Of a stretch of 64,000 bases of DNA, positions 59,962-64,000 are shown piece by piece. The stretch's first letter is position 1. The number at the start of each line of letters is the position of its first letter. The position numbers were made by a program, and so were the translations under genes. Under the pieces are notes generated by a model. It did no database searches, was not told the origin of the DNA, and worked only from the letters and a program-made list of their open reading frames with translations. The stretch comes from an uncultured Planctomycetota bacterium (GTDB lineage: Bacteria; Planctomycetota; Brocadiia; CAIUPP01), in NCBI GenBank assembly GCA_903901045.1, contig CAIUPP010000130.1, forward strand, positions 26,968-90,967. Reading direction: 5' to 3'.

Positions 59962-61242
59962 TTATGTCCCCGATTTCACCAGCGGCAGCACATACGGCCC
60001 GTGCGGCATGGCGAGGAGGCGCGCGCGGGGGCCGTGGCGCGTGAGGCATTCCGCCACGCCCGCCTCGACGGAACGCACGGGGGTGACGAACAGCTTCCGC
60101 TGGGTCGCCTCGGGCAAACCGTCGCTGTAGAGCAGCACCCGCGCCTGCCGCGCGACCAGCGCGAACTCCTGAAGCTGCCACTGGTCGTTGCGCCGGATGC
60201 GCCCGGCGGCGATCTCCTCCATGAACGTCTCCAGCGATTTCGTCGAGAAAATCAATTCCTGAAAATCGGCGCTGCCGATCCCTTCCGCCATGGCCGAGGC
60301 GACGAGGATCGTCCCGCCCGGCTCCACCGCCTCCCGCGCCGCGACCAGCCCCTTGATCGTCTGGTACCAGGTATTGTCCAGCGGATGGCCTCCCCCGGTG
60401 ACCAGCACGATGGGCGCGCGCGCCGAGATCGGCGCGGTGGCGTGGCTCTCGGCCGAAGCGGTCGCCTGGCGGAAGCAGGCGCTCGGCTCGCCCGCAAAGA
60501 TGCCGGCGGTCTGCTTGGCGGAATCGAGCACGAGGTTGACGGCGAACTCCATCCCCGCCAGCGCGGCGGCTTCGGAGCTGGTGCGGTGGATGAGGTTGCC
60601 ATCGAGCCGGAGATTGATGGAGTCCGCGTGGCCGATGAGGGCGGGGGAGTGGAAACCGCGAATGGTCTCCTCGGCGCAAAGCCCCGGGCAGACCAGTTTG
60701 CGCCCGCCGGAGAAGCCGGCCATGAAGTGCGGCTCGACCAGCCCGAGCGCGACGCGCAACTCCGCCTCGCAGTAGCGCCGGTCGACCAGCACGGGGACGC
60801 CGGTGGTGGTGACCCCCAGGTCGCGATGCGCCGCGCGGTCCGTCGCGACATGGTTGGCGACGCGGTACCGGGCCGTAATCTCCGGGCCGAGCATGGCGTT
60901 CAGTTCGGCGTCGGAGGAAGGGCGATGCAGCCCCGTGGCGATCAGGATGAGAATGCGCTCCGGCGTGAGCCCTCCTTGCGCCAATCCCTCAAGGATCGGC
61001 GGGAGCGCCAACCGCAGCGGCATGGGGCGCGTGTGATCGGGGACGACGACGCAGGCCGACTTCTTCCCCCGCGCCATCTCGGCCAGCCGGGGCGCGCCCG
61101 CCGGATGCTGAAGCGCCTTTCGCAGCATCTCCTCCGGCCCCGCGCGCCGCGCCGCCTCGGCAGGCTCCAGAACCCCCGCCACGTTGGCGTCGGGCAGTTC
61201 CACCATGAGGCCGTTGCGGCCGTAGTCGAGTTGGAGTTTCAT
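59962..61242 (-). CDS. larA: LarA-family nickel-dependent racemase/epimerase
   Basis: The 426-residue protein keeps the four key LarA positions in the same spacing as the Lactiplantibacillus enzyme: His106, His172, Lys182 (in GFSGGRKLVCPG, which bonds the nickel-pincer cofactor) and His198 (GFHSP). DHTRP at residues 69-73 is also typical. LarA proteins racemise or epimerise 2-hydroxy acids by hydride transfer; the substrate here is not certain. The last codons ...KSGT-stop use a REP half-unit, so the natural end may once have been longer. LarB is at 54749. Confidence 0.85.
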   Translation of the reverse strand: MKLQLDYGRNGLMVELPDANVAGVLEPAEAARRAGPEEMLRKALQHPAGAPRLAEMARGKKSACVVVPDHTRPMPLRLALPPILEGLAQGGLTPERILILIATGLHRPSSDAELNAMLGPEITARYRVANHVATDRAAHRDLGVTTTGVPVLVDRRYCEAELRVALGLVEPHFMAGFSGGRKLVCPGLCAEETIRGFHSPALIGHADSINLRLDGNLIHRTSSEAAALAGMEFAVNLVLDSAKQTAGIFAGEPSACFRQATASAESHATAPISARAPIVLVTGGGHPLDNTWYQTIKGLVAAREAVEPGGTILVASAMAEGIGSADFQELIFSTKSLETFMEEIAAGRIRRNDQWQLQEFALVARQARVLLYSDGLPEATQRKLFVTPVRSVEAGVAECLTRHGPRARLLAMPHGPYVLPLVKSGT

Positions 61243-61283
61243 CGTTTGTAGCGTCCCAACTAATCAGACTGACACATGGTCAG

Positions 61284-61447
61284 GCGTCCCAGAGGGACGC
61301 CAGGATAATAGGCAGGGGTTTCAACCCCTGCAACGAGGGAATCCCCCCTGTTACCTTCGCGTCCCGTAGGGGCGCGGAGAAATCGTCTTACGGTTCGTCC
61401 ACAGGGGCTGAAGCCCCTGCCTATTTTCCCAACGTCCCTGCGGGACG
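61284..61447. repeat. 164-bp imperfect inverted-repeat element
   Basis: Left end GCGTCCCAGAGGGACGCC, then ATAATAGGCAGGGG-TTTCAA-CCCCTG. The right end mirrors it: CAGGGGCTGAAGCCCCTGCC, TATTTTCCCAACGTCCCTGC, GGGACG. The two ends can pair over about 45 bases. No coding frame. It separates larA from the UROD-like gene. Confidence 0.65.
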
Positions 61448-61462
61448 AACAGCCGGGCTTTC

Positions 61463-62713
61463 TCAGCGCGCCTTCTTCGTCCCTGCGCCAAACTCCCACG
61501 CGGCGTCGAACATGGCGATGATATTCTCCGCCGGGACGTTCGCCTGGACATTGTGCACCTGGTTGAAAACGTAGCCGCCGGCGGGGGAGAAGATGCGCAC
61601 GCGGTCGCGCACATGCTCGCGCACTTCGCTGGGGACGGCTTTGTTCAGGACGCTCTGCGTGTCGCAGCCGCCGCCCCAGAACACGATGCGCCCGCCGAAC
61701 TCCTTCTTCAGCCGCTCCGCCCCCATGTTCTCCGCCGAGGTCTGGACGGGGTTCAGGATGTCCACCCCCGCGTCGATGAAATGCGGGATCAGGTGGTACA
61801 CCGACCCGCAGGAATGCAGGAAGGTCTTCCAGCCGGTGTTCTCGTGAATCCAGCCGCACAGGCGTTTGTAATGCGGCTTCAGCATCTCCGCCCAGAGCTC
61901 GGGGCGGATGAACTCGCGGCGCTGCGTGCCGCTGTCGTCGGCGGCGATCCCCCAGGCGAAGGGGCGGTCCCCCACGGCCTGATGCACCCGTTTGAGGCAG
62001 GCGATGCTGGCATCCACCGAGCGCCCCATCATCTCGTGGCAGGTCTCCTTCTCGGTCATCAGCATCATCAGCCACTCGCTCGGCTTGCCCTGCGTCACAT
62101 TGTCCGCGCGCTCGGTGATCAGGCTCATCCCCAGGAAGCAGACGCCGAACCCCCACCCCAGCAGCGCGTACTCCGTCTCCTCGTGCATGCGCTGGGCATA
62201 ACCGCCGAAGAGCTTCAGCGCTTCATCCGGCACGTCCATCACCGGACGGAACTGCGTGGGATCGATGCCGCCGGGCTGGTTGAATGAGCAATCGTCGAAA
62301 TAGAACCCGTTGCGCGGCATGCGGAAACTGGTGTGGGAGCCGTCGGCCTTGAGCAGAATCCAGTTCCCCTCCGCATCCTCGGCAATGCCCGTCCCCGGAG
62401 GCAGGAGCACGTCCGTCCCGTCGAACAGGCGCTTGGGGATCCATTCCGCATCCGGGCGCAGAAGGCTGAAAGTGGTGGACCAATCCAGCGGCGCGACATC
62501 CAGATGGAAGCGTTTCCGCACCGGCTCATCCACATTGGCGATCATGAAGCGCGCATCGCTCACCTTGACCGGGCCGGGCAGCCCCAGCTTCCGGATGACC
62601 CGCGAATAGGCCGACGCCGCGATGCTCGACGCCTTCATTCCGCCCAGGTCGATGGGCATGCGGTCCGGCTGCTGGAAACTCACGGCCTTCAGTACGCGCT
62701 CGCGTGATGTCAT
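61463..62713 (-). CDS. Uroporphyrinogen-decarboxylase-like protein, second copy
   Basis: The 416-residue protein has the URO-D fold with MTSRERVLKAVSFQQPDRMPIDLGG at the start, KTFLHSCGSVYHLIPHFIDAGVDILNPVQTSAENMG and FWGGGCDTQSVLNK. The HSCGS site suggests a corrinoid or zinc methyltransferase rather than HemE. ATG 62713 follows GAGG at 6 bp. It is longer than the protein at 15373 and only distantly similar. Both may serve demethylation of plant- or algae-derived compounds; this is an inference. Confidence 0.8.
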   Translation of the reverse strand: MTSRERVLKAVSFQQPDRMPIDLGGMKASSIAASAYSRVIRKLGLPGPVKVSDARFMIANVDEPVRKRFHLDVAPLDWSTTFSLLRPDAEWIPKRLFDGTDVLLPPGTGIAEDAEGNWILLKADGSHTSFRMPRNGFYFDDCSFNQPGGIDPTQFRPVMDVPDEALKLFGGYAQRMHEETEYALLGWGFGVCFLGMSLITERADNVTQGKPSEWLMMLMTEKETCHEMMGRSVDASIACLKRVHQAVGDRPFAWGIAADDSGTQRREFIRPELWAEMLKPHYKRLCGWIHENTGWKTFLHSCGSVYHLIPHFIDAGVDILNPVQTSAENMGAERLKKEFGGRIVFWGGGCDTQSVLNKAVPSEVREHVRDRVRIFSPAGGYVFNQVHNVQANVPAENIIAMFDAAWEFGAGTKKAR

Positions 62714-62843
62714 AGGCGACCTCGCTCCTTGCTCATAGGGGTACCGGGACATGTTTTACATTTTCGCGCAACTTGCCCCACGGCATAACTTTATTCCCGG
62801 AGGGGCAGTTTGTCAATGAAATACGGACGGCCCCTGGAAAATC

Positions 62844-62888
62844 GGGGACATAATACTATTTCCCGTGAGATATAAGTATTATGTCCCC
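62844..62888. repeat. GGGGACATAATACT hairpin (perfect 14-bp arms)
   Basis: GGGGACATAATACT (62844-62857) and AGTATTATGTCCCC (62875-62888) with a 17-bp loop. It is the cleanest member of the family, between two minus-strand genes. Confidence 0.8.
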
Positions 62889-62909
62889 AGATTGCCCGGT
62901 ACCCGCCAC

Positions 62910-63569
62910 TCAATCCGGAATGCCCGGGACCGCGCTGATTGTAACCTCGTTCGGTTGTCCGTCTCTGCCCCACTTTGCGAATACTCGGTTATTCAGTTTG
63001 AGATCCAGTTTGCCGCAGACAAGATCCGGCAACCCTTCCTTCTTGAAAACAACGTCAACAAAATCAAGAGGGGTGATACCTATGCAGCACGGCGTCCTTT
63101 CAGGCATCCGGCGGCCGTTCAAATAGACCTCTGCGAAGTCCGGTTCGGTCTTGAAAGCAACGCCCCACGAGAGACGCGACGACTCAGTTTTCAAACGGTC
63201 CAATTGCGCGTACGTCCCGTCCAAGTTCGCATCAGATAAGAGGTCCAGAAAAGCGTCCCAATGGTCGCGAAGATATGCGGAGTTCGCAGGGTCCTCCACT
63301 ATCGAGGTACTCCATTCCCCTCTTACCAAACGCCATGCATATTCCAAATCAATCCACCGTTGCTCGGAATCATGAAGATTTCTGATGGCCACACCCGTAC
63401 CACCAGGCTCTCTGCCGAAGTATATCTCGATGCTGTCTGAAGCGATCACACAATTTGCCACCGGGAGAGCGCGGTCTTCTGTAAATTTCACGAGTCGAAA
63501 GCCGTGCGCACGGAATAGCGGCTCACACACTTTGTTAACCAGCTTTCGCAGTCCTTCGCCGGTGGTCAT
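62910..63569 (-). CDS. Hypothetical protein, 219 residues, AT-richer
   Basis: ATG 63569 follows GGAGAAAGG and begins MTTGEGLRKLVNKVCEPLFRAHGFR. A middle section has SIEIYFGREPGGTGVAIRNLHDSEQRWIDLEYAWRLVRGEWS, then a long helix region. I do not recognise the family. The GC content is clearly lower than in the rest of the window, and it lies between two REP groups next to a RAYT-like gene, so recent gain is plausible. An N-terminal helix suggests a soluble protein, perhaps an immunity or defence factor, but there is no direct sign of it. Confidence 0.6.
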   Translation of the reverse strand: MTTGEGLRKLVNKVCEPLFRAHGFRLVKFTEDRALPVANCVIASDSIEIYFGREPGGTGVAIRNLHDSEQRWIDLEYAWRLVRGEWSTSIVEDPANSAYLRDHWDAFLDLLSDANLDGTYAQLDRLKTESSRLSWGVAFKTEPDFAEVYLNGRRMPERTPCCIGITPLDFVDVVFKKEGLPDLVCGKLDLKLNNRVFAKWGRDGQPNEVTISAVPGIPD

Positions 63570-63588
63570 GCGCCTTTCTCCGCCATAT

Positions 63589-63747
63589 CTAGTGTTGTCG
63601 CACAAGAATGCTATCAAGCCACTCGTAATTATGCACCTTCTTTATGAATTCAATTTCATCCGGCAGGAAACTCTTGGTGTCTCTAGCGACATCGCCAACA
63701 AATTCCTTCGGGATATTGAGATAAAAACTTTTCGATCTGGATGCCAT
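63589..63747 (-). CDS. Small hypothetical protein, 52 residues
   Basis: MASRSKSFYLNIPKEFVGDV followed by ARDTKSFLPDEIEFIKKVHNYEWLDSILVRQH. It lies 19 bp before the 219-residue gene in the same low-GC block. The ribosome site is weak (GAGAAC). The frame is open further upstream into the REP group, so it may be the tail of a longer gene cut by repeats. Confidence 0.35.
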   Translation of the reverse strand: MASRSKSFYLNIPKEFVGDVARDTKSFLPDEIEFIKKVHNYEWLDSILVRQH

Positions 63748-63810
63748 GTTCTCAATGAAGTACCGATTCAGTCCAGCGCGCTGAACAGGTAAGTAACTAT
63801 TCCACTTGGA

Positions 63811-63896
63811 ATTCCGGGGACACAAACCCATTTTCCCCCTTGGGGAATTCCGGGGACATAAACCTATTTGGGTATTCCAGGGACACAAACCTATTT
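63811..63896. repeat. Triple REP unit next to the RAYT-like gene
   Basis: ATTCCGGGGACACAAACCCA (63811), ATTCCGGGGACATAAACCTA (63847) and ATTCCAGGGACACAAACCTA (63873) are direct repeats spaced 26-36 bp. The last overlaps the stop of the transposase-like gene. Confidence 0.75.
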
Positions 63897-64000
63897 GCGC
63901 TTCCTGCGCTTGGGCGGGCGGCCGGGTTTGAGCGGATGCAACAGCCGTCCGGTAATCTTCTCGGCCAGTTTCATGAATCCCTCGGCGCCGCATGGCCGCC
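63891..64000 (-). CDS. C-terminal end of a REP-associated tyrosine transposase (RAYT/IS200-like), cut by window edge
   Basis: The last 36 residues read GAEGFMKKLAE-like GAEGFMKLAEKITGRLLHPL then KPGRPPKRRKRK and stop. RAYT proteins typically end in such an E-F-ELxGRxLxPxKRGRPRK tail. The catalytic HUH region lies beyond the window. The proximity to three REP units supports the call. Confidence 0.65.
   Translation of the reverse strand, partial: RPCGAEGFMKLAEKITGRLLHPLKPGRPPKRRKRK

Overview
The window is high-GC bacterial DNA from an uncultured-looking, free-living heterotroph. The mix suggests a PVC-type or neighbouring lineage (Planctomycetota, Lentisphaerota, Kiritimatiellota, Sumerlaeota or similar). 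It holds two uroporphyrinogen-decarboxylase-like proteins of the MtaA kind, a GH4 glycosidase, sugar-isomerase TIM barrels, a LarA-type racemase and pilins with a KMSEG-type core. The assignment is an inference: there is no rRNA gene here, only one tRNA. Genes are tightly packed with strong Shine-Dalgarno sites, frequent ATGA overlaps and sigma-70-like promoters. Gaps between operons are full of short palindromic and inverted-repeat DNA.

Layout. 1-8 kb: an XRE regulator cut by the edge, a secreted protein, and a carbohydrate block (alpha/alpha-barrel glycosidase, TIM-barrel glycosidase, GH4 enzyme). 8-13.8 kb: an SRPBCC protein, small proteins, tRNA-Ser(TGA), a bifunctional nuclease, purC, a CPBP protease, an FMN reductase and a lone RnfB-like protein. 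13.8-31 kb: a B12/radical-SAM enzyme, a UROD-like protein, a GT-C/TPR membrane protein with a mannosyltransferase, asd, an MFS exporter, argS, a secreted protein, YyaL and an ankyrin lipoprotein. 31-38.4 kb, mostly minus strand: a DUF89 phosphatase, a sugar isomerase, a BtuFCD-type importer headed by a HigA-like regulator, an amidohydrolase and a Fic enzyme. 38.9-40.7 kb: a phosphodiesterase-like protein. 40.7-53.5 kb, minus strand: one long type IV pilus operon, from two near-identical pilins through minor pilins, pilX, pilMNO, a 27-residue membrane peptide, a pilP-like gene, pilQ, pilC and pilB to pilT. 53.5-64 kb: a promoter-hairpin-terminator unit that looks like a small RNA gene, smpB-larB-nnrD, a sorbose-phosphate-reductase-like dehydrogenase, a glycosyltransferase, a methyltransferase, LarA, a second UROD-like protein, AT-richer hypotheticals and the tail of a REP-associated (RAYT-type) transposase.

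The most striking feature not explained by genes is a family of about 245-285 bp non-coding elements. They have CAGGGCAAACGCATCT terminal inverted repeats and 10-bp flanking direct repeats (copies at 0.35, 19.5 and 38.5 kb, plus a core-only relative at 36 kb). The third copy appears to sit inside a REP palindrome. A separate hairpin family with the core GGGGACATAATACT accompanies the RAYT-like gene and appears at operon ends. One copy supplies the stop codon of LarA. Other repeats lie in frame inside the GT-C/TPR gene or nested inside other hairpins.
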